64,000 nt of DNA from Bog-756 sp052326605 (GTDB lineage Bacteria; Actinomycetota; Acidimicrobiia; Acidimicrobiales; RAAP-2). Position 1 is the first letter of the stretch, and every line of letters begins with the position of its first letter. The notes below the pieces were generated by a model, which saw only the letters and a program-made list of their open reading frames with translations, was not told the DNA's origin and ran no database searches. A program made the position numbers and the translations under genes. Shown here piece by piece: positions 36,260 through 45,503 of this stretch. The stretch spans positions 1 through 64,000 of the forward strand of contig JBKQMB010000045.1 in NCBI GenBank assembly GCA_052326605.1. The letters are read 5' to 3'.

Positions 36260-37168
36260 CTATGTGCCGATGAATCCCGAGTAGGGGTCGAATACCACAC
36301 TTGCCTTGGGAGGTATGGGCTGCCCGAATCGTCGCAGTCGGATGCCGAGCGAATCGAGGATGGCGAGGTTGGGGACGAACGGGGCCGGCTTGATCAGGCC
36401 TAGGAGGGAGTCGGCACGGATAGGTAGTGGGACTCGGAGCCGCTCGGCGAATTTGAGGGCACTGTTCACGAGGCGCCAGTCGATCGGCACAAACCTACAC
36501 CGGCGTCCTTGCTCCCGTGCAAAGTGTTCCAGGATCTGCCGGAAGGGCACGGGAACGGGATTTGCGATGCCGATCGGTTCGGTCGATACCCGTTCGGCGG
36601 TGATTATGGCGGCTACAGCATCAGCGAAGTCATCCTCATGGACGGTGAACTGATAGGAATGTGAACCGATGAGCGGAATCACTGGAAGGTGGCTGAAGCG
36701 AGCGAGCGTGCCGGCCATTCCCCCGGCCGTGGGGCCATAGACCAGCCCCGGTCTGATCGAGATAGCGTCGATCGCCTGGGCGTATCCTTCGATCTGCAGC
36801 TTCGCCTGGCCGTAGAGCTGCTCGGTTCCGTCGAACGCTGACATGGACGACAAGACGATGACCCTCTCAACCCCCGATTCTCGCGCCAAACGCAGCAGCT
36901 GACGAGTCCCCTCTACGTTCACTCGCCAAATGTCCGAACGCTGGTGGAGCGTCATGTCGTACGCGCAGTGAACGAGAATGTTGACGCCGTCCAGCAGATC
37001 GGAATGCAGGGGAGTGCCCATGCGGAACGGGCGGGAGTGCTCACTTTGCGGAGTGCGGACCAGATCGATGGTTGTCCAACCATCCGCTTGGAGTCGGCGC
37101 CCGATGACCCCACCCAGGTACCCACTGGCACCGGAGATGGCAGCAGTTCTAGATCGGCTGACGATCAT
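36260..37168 (-). CDS. NAD-dependent epimerase/reductase (extended SDR)
   Basis: A 302-residue extended SDR. The Rossmann motif is TAAISGASGYLGGVIGRRL; VERVIVLSSMSAFDG and QLYGQAKLQIEGYAQ supply the Ser and a YxxxK (Tyr-Gly-Gln-Ala-Lys); ISIRPGLVYGP follows in the family position. It probably modifies a nucleotide sugar or reduces a sugar intermediate. ATG 37168 overlaps the stop of the GMC oxidoreductase gene by four bases, so both are coupled. Confidence 0.83.
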   Translation of the reverse strand: MIVSRSRTAAISGASGYLGGVIGRRLQADGWTTIDLVRTPQSEHSRPFRMGTPLHSDLLDGVNILVHCAYDMTLHQRSDIWRVNVEGTRQLLRLARESGVERVIVLSSMSAFDGTEQLYGQAKLQIEGYAQAIDAISIRPGLVYGPTAGGMAGTLARFSHLPVIPLIGSHSYQFTVHEDDFADAVAAIITAERVSTEPIGIANPVPVPFRQILEHFAREQGRRCRFVPIDWRLVNSALKFAERLRVPLPIRADSLLGLIKPAPFVPNLAILDSLGIRLRRFGQPIPPKASVVFDPYSGFIGT

Positions 37169-38766
37169 TCCGGCTGTCTCAACGCCTCTGAGGCGATCCG
37201 ATGGGCATTGGCCATGATCGTCAACGTGAATGTGGTGGCGGGGACCGACGGGAAAACCGAAGCGTCGACGAGATGCACCCGAGACCATTTGTCGAGGCGC
37301 CCTAGTCGGTCGGTGGTCAGAGGTCCATCTGCAGGAGAGTTTCTGTGCGGGAAGCTTCCGCCGAAATGGTAACTCTTGCCTCCAGCCGCAAAGAACATCA
37401 TTGGAAGCATGGGCCAGAGATCGAGGCGAGGGGCAACCTGCAGCACCTTGCGGATGACTTGCCGGAACATCGTGTTCTGCAACGCCTGCATCACTTCCCC
37501 CGAGAGAACCAAGTTTGGCAGCAAGTCAGGGCCGCTGGGCACCTCTGCTCTGGCTCGTAGAACGGGAGATGCCCACGAAGGGAGGTACCCAAGTCCCACG
37601 GTGATGCGGCGGAGAAGTTGAGTAGCTACGGGAGCTCCCATGCGAGTATTGAGGACTTTCGGAAGTGCATCGACAATGGCAGGATTGTGCGGATAGAAGT
37701 GGATTTGTGCCACATCAAGCCAATCATCATCGGTGGAGATCGCCATGTTGAACTGATTCAGCGTGAACTCGGAGTGCTTTCTGGGGTCAGGTGTCTGTCG
37801 CATGGACATCATTGGCACGACGAACTGCGCCGACTCGGCCAGCTCGACGTCTTGATCAAAGAGGACCAATGACCCGAGGACGAGCCGAGTTGTGCCCACG
37901 GCTCCGCAGGCCAAGAACACTCGATCCGCCTTGAAGCGATGGATGGTCTCCGTGCCGAGCTGGCGCGCCACCACGTAGGGAGTCTGATCGTCCTGGCCGA
38001 CCTTGATGGCAAGGAGCCGATCGTGGTACTCGATGCGATCGCTTCGACGGAAGCGGTCGAACGTGTGCGCCGAGGAGTAGATGAGGGAGTACGGACATCC
38101 GGTCATGCAAAGTCCACACCGCACGCAGTTGGTCGATTCAAAGGCCAAGCGCGCCCTTCCGACCAGTACTCCGACTCGATCCAATGCGGAACGGTGACGT
38201 TCGGCGGCGTCAATAGTGGCCTGCGTCCGTGGAGCCAATTCCGGTAGGGGACTTGCCTTTCCGACGAGTGGGAAGCGTCGGGCCAGGGCATCTTCCTCGC
38301 CCGCGTACGGTATCTCCTCAAGGATTTTTCGGTAATGGGCCGCCATGTCATTGCTGCTGACCGGCCATTCGGAGAAGGTAGCCGGCGTGAAAACCATGAC
38401 CTGTGAGCCCCAGACATTGCTGAGCCCGCCATAGGCTCCTGAGATGACAGCACCATTGACTTGTCCGATCCCGCGGACTCCGTCTAACTGACCCATGTTG
38501 CGGAACGGAAAGTCCGAGCCATAGGAGCGCTTCTCCGGAAGGCCTTGTACCGCGACATCGGCTGGTTGGGTCCCAATGATCTCAAGGTCGCGTTCGTTCC
38601 AGGTGGTGGGCGATCCGACCGCAAGTCGGTGAACGGCATCCTGCCGAGCAGGTTCCAACTGGTGCCCGATATCGATGACCGTGATTTGCTGGGAAGGGTC
38701 CTCGGCGAGGGCCAGTGCGATCCCGGCCGCGGCTGGACCAGACCCAACGACGAGATTGCGAGTCAT
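37165..38766 (-). CDS. GMC-family oxidoreductase with an internal four-cysteine cluster motif
   Basis: A 533-residue flavoprotein. FAD-binding is shown by TRNLVVGSGPAAAGIALALA (residues 2-21), the GMC block SGAYGGLSNVWGSQV (109-123) and a C-terminal LVDASVFPSVPATTFTLTIM, the His/Asn-region substrate of GMC enzymes. CVRCGLCMTGCP (Cys214, 217, 220, 224) is a C-x2-C-x2-C-x3-C-P pattern that could hold a 4Fe-4S cluster and pass electrons to another carrier. It is probably a sugar- or alcohol-dehydrogenase acting with the adjacent epimerase. The usual His-x-Asn end is replaced by the TTFTLT region, so the catalytic base is unclear. Confidence 0.82.
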   Translation of the reverse strand: MTRNLVVGSGPAAAGIALALAEDPSQQITVIDIGHQLEPARQDAVHRLAVGSPTTWNERDLEIIGTQPADVAVQGLPEKRSYGSDFPFRNMGQLDGVRGIGQVNGAVISGAYGGLSNVWGSQVMVFTPATFSEWPVSSNDMAAHYRKILEEIPYAGEEDALARRFPLVGKASPLPELAPRTQATIDAAERHRSALDRVGVLVGRARLAFESTNCVRCGLCMTGCPYSLIYSSAHTFDRFRRSDRIEYHDRLLAIKVGQDDQTPYVVARQLGTETIHRFKADRVFLACGAVGTTRLVLGSLVLFDQDVELAESAQFVVPMMSMRQTPDPRKHSEFTLNQFNMAISTDDDWLDVAQIHFYPHNPAIVDALPKVLNTRMGAPVATQLLRRITVGLGYLPSWASPVLRARAEVPSGPDLLPNLVLSGEVMQALQNTMFRQVIRKVLQVAPRLDLWPMLPMMFFAAGGKSYHFGGSFPHRNSPADGPLTTDRLGRLDKWSRVHLVDASVFPSVPATTFTLTIMANAHRIASEALRQPE

Positions 38767-38770
38767 CTGG

Positions 38771-39982
38771 TCAGCTCTCCATCCGGGCGCGACCGGGGCT
38801 TCGCCACCGTTCGATGGCGTAAGCAAGGGGACCAACGATCACACCGGCGACCTCTAATGCGAGGTGGCTCCATGGCATCCCATAGTCGAGCTCAGTCTGC
38901 CGCTCGCGCAGCAAATTGAGCGCACCGCGAAACGTGCCTCGCATCATGTCAATCCTACCTGGCTGGAGGAATTCCCGGACAGCCGCCGCCGACAATCCCT
39001 TGCCGTAGTTGAAGAGCACACGCCGGAGTGCTGCATCTTCCCGCCGATGAATGTGCCACACGATCGCAGAGGGCTGGTAGCTCAACTCGTAGCCTGCTCG
39101 GATGACCCTCACGAACATCTCATTGTCCTCACCGCTTCCGGTCAGCGTCCCCGCCCCGAGGGCCTCGTCGAATCCGCCAATGTCGAGCACAATGCGCCTA
39201 CGCACGGCGAAGTTCGCGCCTGCCCCCAAGTGTCCCGCGGAGTAGGGGAATGGCCATGTGTACTGACCACGCTTGGCCATCGAGAATGTCTCGGGCATGA
39301 GATTGGTGCTCCACTTGAGCTTCTTCTCGAACAAGGCCTGCGATCTCGTCTCGAGCTCCGCCGGTGGTGCCATTCCCGTCACCACGGCGACATTCGTCCC
39401 CGCAGCGAACCCCCGATGCAGAGCAGTTGCCCAATCACGGTCAGGTCGTGCGTCATCGTCAGTGAACGCAACATATTCGGCGTCGATCGCTCGGAGTGCC
39501 GCATTCCGGGCCTTTGCAAGTCCGGGACGGTGCTCCACGATGCGGTGAGCCCGCATGCCTTCACTGGACATTTGGTCGACTACTTCCTTCACCGCATCCG
39601 AGCGGGGAGCGTTGTCGACGATCAGCACCTCGTATTGTTCCAGCGGTGTTCCCTGCATCCTCTGTAGGCATTTGCGCAATGACTCGGCGCGATCCCTGGT
39701 GCAGATAGCGATGCAAAGTTTCCCAGGCGGGGCAGGCGAGTCTGGAGGCGAACCACCAGATGGACGTTCGTCGACGAAATGGGCCACCACACCCTCGGCA
39801 TTGACCTCGCCCGGGTCCAGCAACAGCCACTCCTTCGGCCCGTGGTCATCGAGCAGGAGCACCTGGGCACGGTCATACCCGGCGCTCCAGGGGCCGAGAG
39901 CGCCTTCTAACTCAACGCCATTCCCTGTTCGTCTTGCGAGTCCAAACCAGGTCCGATCACTCACCCGTGGGGACGCTGGCAT
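38771..39982 (-). CDS. GT2 glycosyltransferase with N-terminal extension
   Basis: A 403-residue protein. The first 85 residues form a separate unrecognised domain (VLLLDDHGPKEWLLLDPGEV). The GT-A core then reads KLCIAICTRDRAESLRKCLQ, LIVDNAPRSDAVKEV, RPGLAKARNAALRA, VAFTDDDARPDRDWA and GGFDEALGAGTLTGSGEDNE. This arrangement resembles mycofactocin-type and O-antigen transferases with a late membrane-associated tail (LALEVAGVIVGPLAYAI). It is the first gene of a three-gene minus-strand unit with GMC oxidoreductase and epimerase, each 4 bases apart or overlapping. Confidence 0.83.
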   Translation of the reverse strand: MPASPRVSDRTWFGLARRTGNGVELEGALGPWSAGYDRAQVLLLDDHGPKEWLLLDPGEVNAEGVVAHFVDERPSGGSPPDSPAPPGKLCIAICTRDRAESLRKCLQRMQGTPLEQYEVLIVDNAPRSDAVKEVVDQMSSEGMRAHRIVEHRPGLAKARNAALRAIDAEYVAFTDDDARPDRDWATALHRGFAAGTNVAVVTGMAPPAELETRSQALFEKKLKWSTNLMPETFSMAKRGQYTWPFPYSAGHLGAGANFAVRRRIVLDIGGFDEALGAGTLTGSGEDNEMFVRVIRAGYELSYQPSAIVWHIHRREDAALRRVLFNYGKGLSAAAVREFLQPGRIDMMRGTFRGALNLLRERQTELDYGMPWSHLALEVAGVIVGPLAYAIERWRSPGRARMES

Positions 39983-40377
39983 GTGCTGATCTCCTCAGCG
40001 GGTCGGAGAAACGTCCTGGTATGTTAATGGGGTCGGTCTCCGAGTGGCCAATCTGAAATTCCAACAGTGTGCAACGTCAGATGTCTAGTCAGATGCTTTC
40101 GCAACGGTCTCTGACTAGTAGCCCGGAAACGGGCAACCGGTCGCCCTTGGGCGAATGCTCGGAGAAGGCATATGGCCGCTGGCCATGTTGGCTCATTGGA
40201 CCATGGGATCCCTCCGTGTAGAGGAGGGAGGAGCTGATTTGTCATACTGAGAACTCCTGCGCTGACGACAAGCTGGCCCAACTCGAGTCTTCAGACAAAT
40301 CTCCCGTCAAGCTCCTGTGGTACCGTGACTTCACAATTCAGGGGCTATAATTCGGCTCGATCGATCCTCAGATCCGT
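39983..40377. other. 395-bp divergent promoter region
   Basis: No gene is supported between the two divergent glycosyltransferase genes. Several inverted repeats occur, for example CTGACTAGTAGCCCGG and GGGAGGAGCTG neighbourhoods, but none clearly forms a known element. It must contain promoters for both units. Confidence 0.5.
40346..40351 (+). promoter_or_regulatory. Consensus -10 box (TATAAT)
   Basis: A perfect TATAAT lies 27 bases before ATG 40378. The matching -35 (around CCGTGA, 17 bases upstream) is weak. No Shine-Dalgarno sequence precedes ATG 40378 or ATG 40402, so the leader is short. Confidence 0.5.
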
Positions 40378-41430
40378 ATGGTTCAGCACGAGCTTTCTTC
40401 TATGAGTGACAGCACCGCCAATCCCAATGACGCTCATGTCGATCGGCACAGTGTGACTGTTGTGATTGCGGCCTATACCTTGGAGCGCTGGGAGCTTCTC
40501 GGCCGGGCGATCCGGTCAGTTGCAGACCAGTCGGTTCCTCCGGCCCAGCTGATTCTCTGTATCGACAACAACGACGAGCTGCTCGATCGCTGCCGGGCCG
40601 AGTGGAGGAACCCGTTGCCACCTTCAAACGTGGTCGTCGAAGTGATGCCGGACGAGCACACCGATCACTTGGAAGGACGCCAGCTACACACGCGCGTGCA
40701 CGGCAGCTCGAGGAGGTTTGGAGCTGGGTCAGTCCGCACGACCGCATTGCGTCACTCTCGGAGTGACATCGTGGCATTTCTGGATGACGATGCCGAAGCT
40801 TCAGTCGACTGGTTGGAGCGGCTCGTGCTTCCGTACGACCAAGACGACGTAGTCGCCGTCGGTGGCGCACCACTGCCGCGGTTCGAAACTAGTCGACCTC
40901 GTTGGTTTCCCCGGGAGTTCGACTGGGTCTTCGGCTGCGAATACGCAGGAATGCCTCGCTCGCTCTCACCGATCAGGCACCTGATCGGAGCGAACATGTC
41001 GGCGCGCCGACAAGCGCTGATGCAAATAGGGGGTTTCCATTCAGTCGATTTCGACGACATGGATATGTGTCATCGGCTAGCAGACGCCTTTCCTGACAGT
41101 CATTTAATGTACGATCCAGATGCAGTCGTGTATCACTACGTGGGTAGAGAACGAGTCACGTGGGGCTATTTCTGGCGCCGTTGTTTCCATGTGAATAGGC
41201 ATAAAGTAAGTGCATTCGCTGAAATGGGGGAGGCCGCAAACCTGAAATCAGAACGCGATTTCGTTGCGAGAATTCTGACACGTCAGATCGTGAACCACTT
41301 TCGTGAGCTGCTGGCGGGAGATCCATTCGCTGCTGTCCGCCTACTCGTTTCACTGACCGGCGTATGCCTCGCCGGACTTGGGAACCTGAGCGGCCGATTC
41401 GAGCTGTGGCGACGACCGATTCCGGCGTAG
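40378..41430 (+). CDS. GT2 glycosyltransferase
   Basis: A 350-residue GT-A enzyme. Core motifs: SVTVVIAAYTLERWELLGRA, LILCIDNNDELLDR, FGAGSVRTTALRHSRSD, IVAFLDDDAEASVDWLERL with the metal-binding DDD, and FHSVDFDDMDMCHRLADAFP with the putative base. A hydrophobic tail (LLVSLTGVCLAGLG) may anchor it. It is transcribed alone. Start 40378 or 40402. It likely adds one sugar to the surface glycan. Confidence 0.85.
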   Translation: MVQHELSSMSDSTANPNDAHVDRHSVTVVIAAYTLERWELLGRAIRSVADQSVPPAQLILCIDNNDELLDRCRAEWRNPLPPSNVVVEVMPDEHTDHLEGRQLHTRVHGSSRRFGAGSVRTTALRHSRSDIVAFLDDDAEASVDWLERLVLPYDQDDVVAVGGAPLPRFETSRPRWFPREFDWVFGCEYAGMPRSLSPIRHLIGANMSARRQALMQIGGFHSVDFDDMDMCHRLADAFPDSHLMYDPDAVVYHYVGRERVTWGYFWRRCFHVNRHKVSAFAEMGEAANLKSERDFVARILTRQIVNHFRELLAGDPFAAVRLLVSLTGVCLAGLGNLSGRFELWRRPIPA

Positions 41431-41586
41431 CATGCCGATGGCCGCTTAAGGACGAAGGGCGACCGCCCGAGACGATCAAGTAATCGACAGGCCTGTGTAT
41501 CACTCATCTGGGTGTGTATCTAGTGCCGCACCCCGGGCATCGAGGGCGAAGAGTGGGATCCGGGCATGACCGCTGTATCTGGGAAT

Positions 41587-42747
41587 TCAGGAAGCATCGG
41601 TATCCTTGTCCGCGATTGTGATCATTCGATAGTCGGAGCCTTGGACTGTCGAGACTGTCTCATCCCAACCCCCCTTCCAGTAGCCCCAGAGCGATCCATG
41701 GCGTTCGCGGATGTAGCTGGGCGCCGGAAATGCCGATCCAGCCAGGAACGCCAGCGCGTTCGGGGCCGGGAGCCTCGTCGCCCAGGCCAGACGATGGCGA
41801 GACAGGGCAGAATCGTTACCCCAGCCCATCGCAGCGACACGCAAGCGGGTTGCTGGCGGGAGCTTCGAGTCGTGCGCGCTGGCAGTAAATCCAGCTTCCG
41901 GAACAGTCACGCTCAATGCAGTCGTCGCAAGCTCAAATAGCCAAGCGAGTTCCGCATGATCGAACGCCCTCTCTGACGCCTCGGTTCCAAGCGCGGTCAT
42001 GAGGACGATGACGTCACGCCACGACGCAAGGCCGAGTTTGCCCTTCCACAGATCATTCAGCACGTGCAAGGCCGAGATCAGCAAGAGATCCTCGTTCGCC
42101 GCAATCCGAACTTCCTTACCACATAGCTTCCATGGAATGGACCGCTCGATGAGGTCTCGAGCTGTCAGTTTTGAGGCGAGGGCCCAGGGTGGAATGTGAT
42201 GGTGGATGTCGATATTCCCGCCGGCGGGGCTGTGGAGATTGAGACCTTCACGACACACGAGGTCGAACCAACGCCACTGAGGAACTGAGCGTTCGGAATA
42301 CTCGAACCCCCCTTTGTGCGACCCCATGATCGCATCGATGAAGTTGCGCCTTGGGACAACGATGTCAATGTCGCTGTAGGGTCTGGGCCAGCCCGCTGGG
42401 TGCAATCGAGCGATAGCCGGTCCCTTGATCACGACGTAGGGAATGCCCGCCCGAGCGAAGGCGGACAAGAGTATTGCACCTTCGACGTCGACAGCCATGC
42501 TCCGGAATTGGCTCATCATCGTGGCGTCGTGGAATGCCACGGCAACGGGATCATCCTGCCATGGCTGCCCAGTGGCGAACGCGTGGAGTGCCACTGGTGC
42601 GAGACCTTCACTAAGGATGAGTTGGCTTTCCTCCCGGAACGCATCGACGCTCGGAGTCTCTGGGGGGGGCTCGATGATGCCAGCAGTTAGACACCAGCGC
42701 GCAGCTGGACCGATGTCTTGCAATGGGCCTGCCAGCGACGTCATCAT
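41587..42747 (-). CDS. Nucleotidyltransferase-family protein (NTP_transf_5)
   Basis: About 386 residues from ATG 42747. A nucleotidyltransferase-like core is seen as YVVIKGPAIARLHPAGWPRP then YSDIDIVVPRRN, with the G-S/D-x-D pattern of the family. HHHIPPWALASKL and LLLISALHVLNDLWKGKLG follow as in NTP_transf_5 members. Such genes occur in glycan loci and are also frequent in lasso-peptide clusters together with HprK-like kinases. Here it lies between the glycan locus and a lasso-like cluster, so either association is possible. The reaction is unknown. Confidence 0.75.
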   Translation of the reverse strand: MMTSLAGPLQDIGPAARWCLTAGIIEPPPETPSVDAFREESQLILSEGLAPVALHAFATGQPWQDDPVAVAFHDATMMSQFRSMAVDVEGAILLSAFARAGIPYVVIKGPAIARLHPAGWPRPYSDIDIVVPRRNFIDAIMGSHKGGFEYSERSVPQWRWFDLVCREGLNLHSPAGGNIDIHHHIPPWALASKLTARDLIERSIPWKLCGKEVRIAANEDLLLISALHVLNDLWKGKLGLASWRDVIVLMTALGTEASERAFDHAELAWLFELATTALSVTVPEAGFTASAHDSKLPPATRLRVAAMGWGNDSALSRHRLAWATRLPAPNALAFLAGSAFPAPSYIRERHGSLWGYWKGGWDETVSTVQGSDYRMITIADKDTDAS

Positions 42748-42946
42748 TTGTTGGGGCGTCTGTCGCAGGACTGGTCTACGGTTTGGATCGTAGTGCTGGC
42801 AAGGACGAACCATCCAAAGAGTACTTGGTCAGTAGGCTCAGGCCGGAATCCCACCGGCATACGAGACGAAGCGTCAGGCTGGGGACCAAGTGCCTCAAGA
42901 CGGCATGTCCGGCTGATCTGGTAGAAGCTCATTTCCCGGCGGATCA

Positions 42947-44740
42947 TCATTCCTTGGCAAGGTGCGACGCAAAGGCAGGTCCAGCTGCACCGGTCGTGCT
43001 GGGTGTGCCGCTCCAGTCGGAAAGCAATTGCATGTTCGTTGCCGAGCACCCGGTGGTTCCAGAGGTTGGCATTTCCCATGACCAAGCTAGGTACGACACA
43101 TCGTGCTGATCAGCCCAGCTCATGTATTGATCAATGTAGTTGGCCGAGCAGTCACGCTCACCCATTTCGCCCGTCACGACCGGCACGACGGTGGCCACGG
43201 GCAGGATGCTGGTGTTCCAGCAGTTCGTCGTAGCGCAGGTGGTCCAGCTGTATGTGTGAAAGTCGGCGATGACCTGATTCTCCGGATCGCTCGGTTTGAA
43301 GTGCAGCCACATGCATATACCGCCATTCCCTCGGAGATCAGTCGTGCCACACGGATCGCCAGCCCAGTTCAACCCGCCGATCATGACGGGCTGAGTTGCA
43401 CCAGCTGCGCGGACCGTATTCAACAATTGCTGCATGCCGACCGCTTGATAGGTCACGGGAAGTGAGCACCGCGAGCAGGCGAACGAAGTCGCGCATCCGT
43501 TGAGCCAGCAAGACCAATCTGCAGTCGTTGGATTGGTGCGACCGACGAAAGGCTCGTTGAAGAGGTCAAAGATCACTGATGGTGTGGATTTGAACATGCT
43601 CGCAACTTGGCTCCAAAAGGCAAGCGAATGGTCGGCATCGGCCATCGGCCATTGCTGGGTGGCCCGGTAGGAGCCCGGAGCCGACCAGTGAAGGTCGAGA
43701 ATCGCGACCAATCCTGCTGCATTCAAGTCCGCAACCCACGACTTCATCGCACTCTGATAGGCAGCACCTGAGAAGCGTGCTGGCGCCCCGTTTATCCCTA
43801 GCCAGCAGTCCTCGTTAAGCGGGATGCGCACGGCCGTGGCGTGCCATGAGGCGATATCTTTGGCTTCGCTTGCGGTGAGCGGACCCCACGAGAATCCATC
43901 GTTCCTGATGCACGCGTCTTCGGTTCCCGACACGTCAACTCCCAGCAATCGCAACTGACTTCCTGAGGCACCTTCCAAGACGTTGCCGGCAACGTGGAGG
44001 ACAGACTTCCCAACTGGTGAAACGGATGGGAGAAGGGTGCTCGGTGGTACAGAATTCGATGGAGAAGTAGTTGATCCGAACGATGTCCACGTATTGTTCG
44101 TGGAAACGATCCAATAGCCACCTCCAACAGCGGCGATGCTCGCGGCATCGAAACCAGCGACACCTCCATTTGATCCGGAGAAGACCGCGTCACCGAAGGC
44201 GAAGATGCCGCCATCGGAAGCGACCATCCAGTACCCCTTGCCATCGGCTGTGGCTGCCATGCCGACGATCGGTCTATTGAGGTGCAACGCTCCCGTCGAG
44301 CCATAGAAGCGGGCGTCACCGAAGGCGAAGATACCGCCGTCGGATGCTGTCAACCAATAACCCTGACCATCGGCTGACGCTGCGATGCCGACCACCGCCT
44401 TTGAAAGGATGTGTCCTGCCATGGACCCGAAAAATGGCGCAGATCCGAATTCGAAGACATCGCCGGCTCCGTTGGTGGACCATCCACCTCCGCCGGGGCG
44501 AGTAACGGCGGCTTCGATGGTCTTTGAGGTCGAGGTTGTACTAGTCCCCTTAGGTTGCTCCACACCGAGATGTGAAACGAGCGCCAATGCAACCACCATC
44601 ACCATCAGCGCGGGAGCGAAGCTTCCGGCCCTACGCCAGGCCTGAACGACAGATCGGAGAGAGCGAGGCCCCAGCCGCGTGATGGCAGGGATGGAGGTAC
44701 GCAGGGTGCTGTGGTTTGTCACGGAGAGTCGCCTAACCAT
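42947..44740 (-). CDS. Secreted GH5-like glycoside hydrolase with N-terminal 42-residue repeats
   Basis: A 597-residue exported protein. A hydrophobic helix (APALMVMVVALALVSHLGV, about 44-62) acts as signal or anchor. Three to four repeats of the GYWLTASDGGIFAFGDA type follow (about 95-230). The catalytic domain has LDLHWSAPG, the acid/base Glu in VIFDLFNEPFVG, and a likely nucleophile Glu in VVPVVTGEMGERD, as in GH5 (cellulase-like) enzymes; it begins near VLEGASGSQLRLLGVDVSG. Numerous cysteines suggest disulfides. It may trim or release the glycan made by the neighbouring genes. ATG 44740 is divergent from the LuxR gene. Confidence 0.85.
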   Translation of the reverse strand: MVRRLSVTNHSTLRTSIPAITRLGPRSLRSVVQAWRRAGSFAPALMVMVVALALVSHLGVEQPKGTSTTSTSKTIEAAVTRPGGGGWSTNGAGDVFEFGSAPFFGSMAGHILSKAVVGIAASADGQGYWLTASDGGIFAFGDARFYGSTGALHLNRPIVGMAATADGKGYWMVASDGGIFAFGDAVFSGSNGGVAGFDAASIAAVGGGYWIVSTNNTWTSFGSTTSPSNSVPPSTLLPSVSPVGKSVLHVAGNVLEGASGSQLRLLGVDVSGTEDACIRNDGFSWGPLTASEAKDIASWHATAVRIPLNEDCWLGINGAPARFSGAAYQSAMKSWVADLNAAGLVAILDLHWSAPGSYRATQQWPMADADHSLAFWSQVASMFKSTPSVIFDLFNEPFVGRTNPTTADWSCWLNGCATSFACSRCSLPVTYQAVGMQQLLNTVRAAGATQPVMIGGLNWAGDPCGTTDLRGNGGICMWLHFKPSDPENQVIADFHTYSWTTCATTNCWNTSILPVATVVPVVTGEMGERDCSANYIDQYMSWADQHDVSYLAWSWEMPTSGTTGCSATNMQLLSDWSGTPSTTGAAGPAFASHLAKE

Positions 44741-44862
44741 CACTCTCAGTGTCGCAGGTCCATCACTCGCAGTAAAGTAGCTGTCACGCTCAGTGAGCTG
44801 TGGACCTGACAGGCCTTGGCGAAGCTCCTTGGCCTGATTCGGAATGGAAGGGGACTCGATCG
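44741..44862. promoter_or_regulatory. Divergent promoter region, glycanase and lasso operon
   Basis: This 122-bp gap between divergent genes must drive both the GH5 gene and the LuxR-to-kinase operon. Direct words AGTGATGG-like and CACTCAG-like recur (for example ATCACTCTCAG and ATCACTCGCAG). I cannot define boxes with confidence. Confidence 0.4.
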
Positions 44863-45498
44863 GTGGCTTCCGAACTAGACGGCAAACGGACCGTTTTGGT
44901 CCAGGATCGATCACGCCTCTATCGAGACGGATTGCTGCTGCTGCTGGACGCCATCCCGGCGATCCGTGTCGTGGATGCAGTGAGCAGGGAGGATGCACTC
45001 GTGGCCACCTATTCCGAACGGAGAGTCGGGGCCGTAGTGCTCGAGTCGGCTGGAGTTCCGTGGGATGTGCCCGGCCTGGTGGCACGACTGCGAAATTTCA
45101 ACAGTGCGGTTCGGATTGTCGCGACGTATCCCAGCGAGCACGGCACTATGCAACAGATCGGAGGCGTCACCTACGTGAGGAGGGGTGCTCCCAGCCTGGT
45201 GTTTGCGAGTGCCTTGAAGGGGGAGGGAGTCGCTCCGCGGGCCCCGATTCGCAAGGACGAGATCCCCCGAGGGACTGAGAGCCTGACCCGTCGGGAGTTC
45301 CAGGTGCTGGCACTCATCAGTGGTGGGCTGACGACGGCCCAGATCGCCTCCCGAATCGGCATCAGTGCCAAGACGGTGGAAAGCAAGCGGCAGGCCTTGT
45401 TCACCAAGCTTGGCGTGCAGAACCAGTCGGCCGCAGTTGCTGTGGCGATCCGGACCGGACTGCTCGGAGCCGGGACATCGGCAGCCGGGCGGGACTGA
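44863..45498 (+). CDS. LuxR-family regulator with degenerate receiver (first of two)
   Basis: A 211-residue protein from GTG 44863, preceded by GGAAGGGGA. The C-terminal HTH is clear: SLTRREFQVLALISGGLTTA then SRIGISAKTVESKRQALFTK. The N-terminal 115 residues have receiver-like strands (KRTVLVQDRSRLYRDGLLLL) but lack the acidic pair and the phospho-acceptor Asp (the strand-3 end reads VVLESAGVPW). Phosphorylation is therefore unlikely; it may bind a ligand or a partner protein. It is five bases before the second regulator and heads the lasso-like operon. An upstream GTG at 44800 is possible. Confidence 0.8.
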   Translation: MASELDGKRTVLVQDRSRLYRDGLLLLLDAIPAIRVVDAVSREDALVATYSERRVGAVVLESAGVPWDVPGLVARLRNFNSAVRIVATYPSEHGTMQQIGGVTYVRRGAPSLVFASALKGEGVAPRAPIRKDEIPRGTESLTRREFQVLALISGGLTTAQIASRIGISAKTVESKRQALFTKLGVQNQSAAVAVAIRTGLLGAGTSAAGRD

Positions 45499-45503
45499 GC
45501 GAC

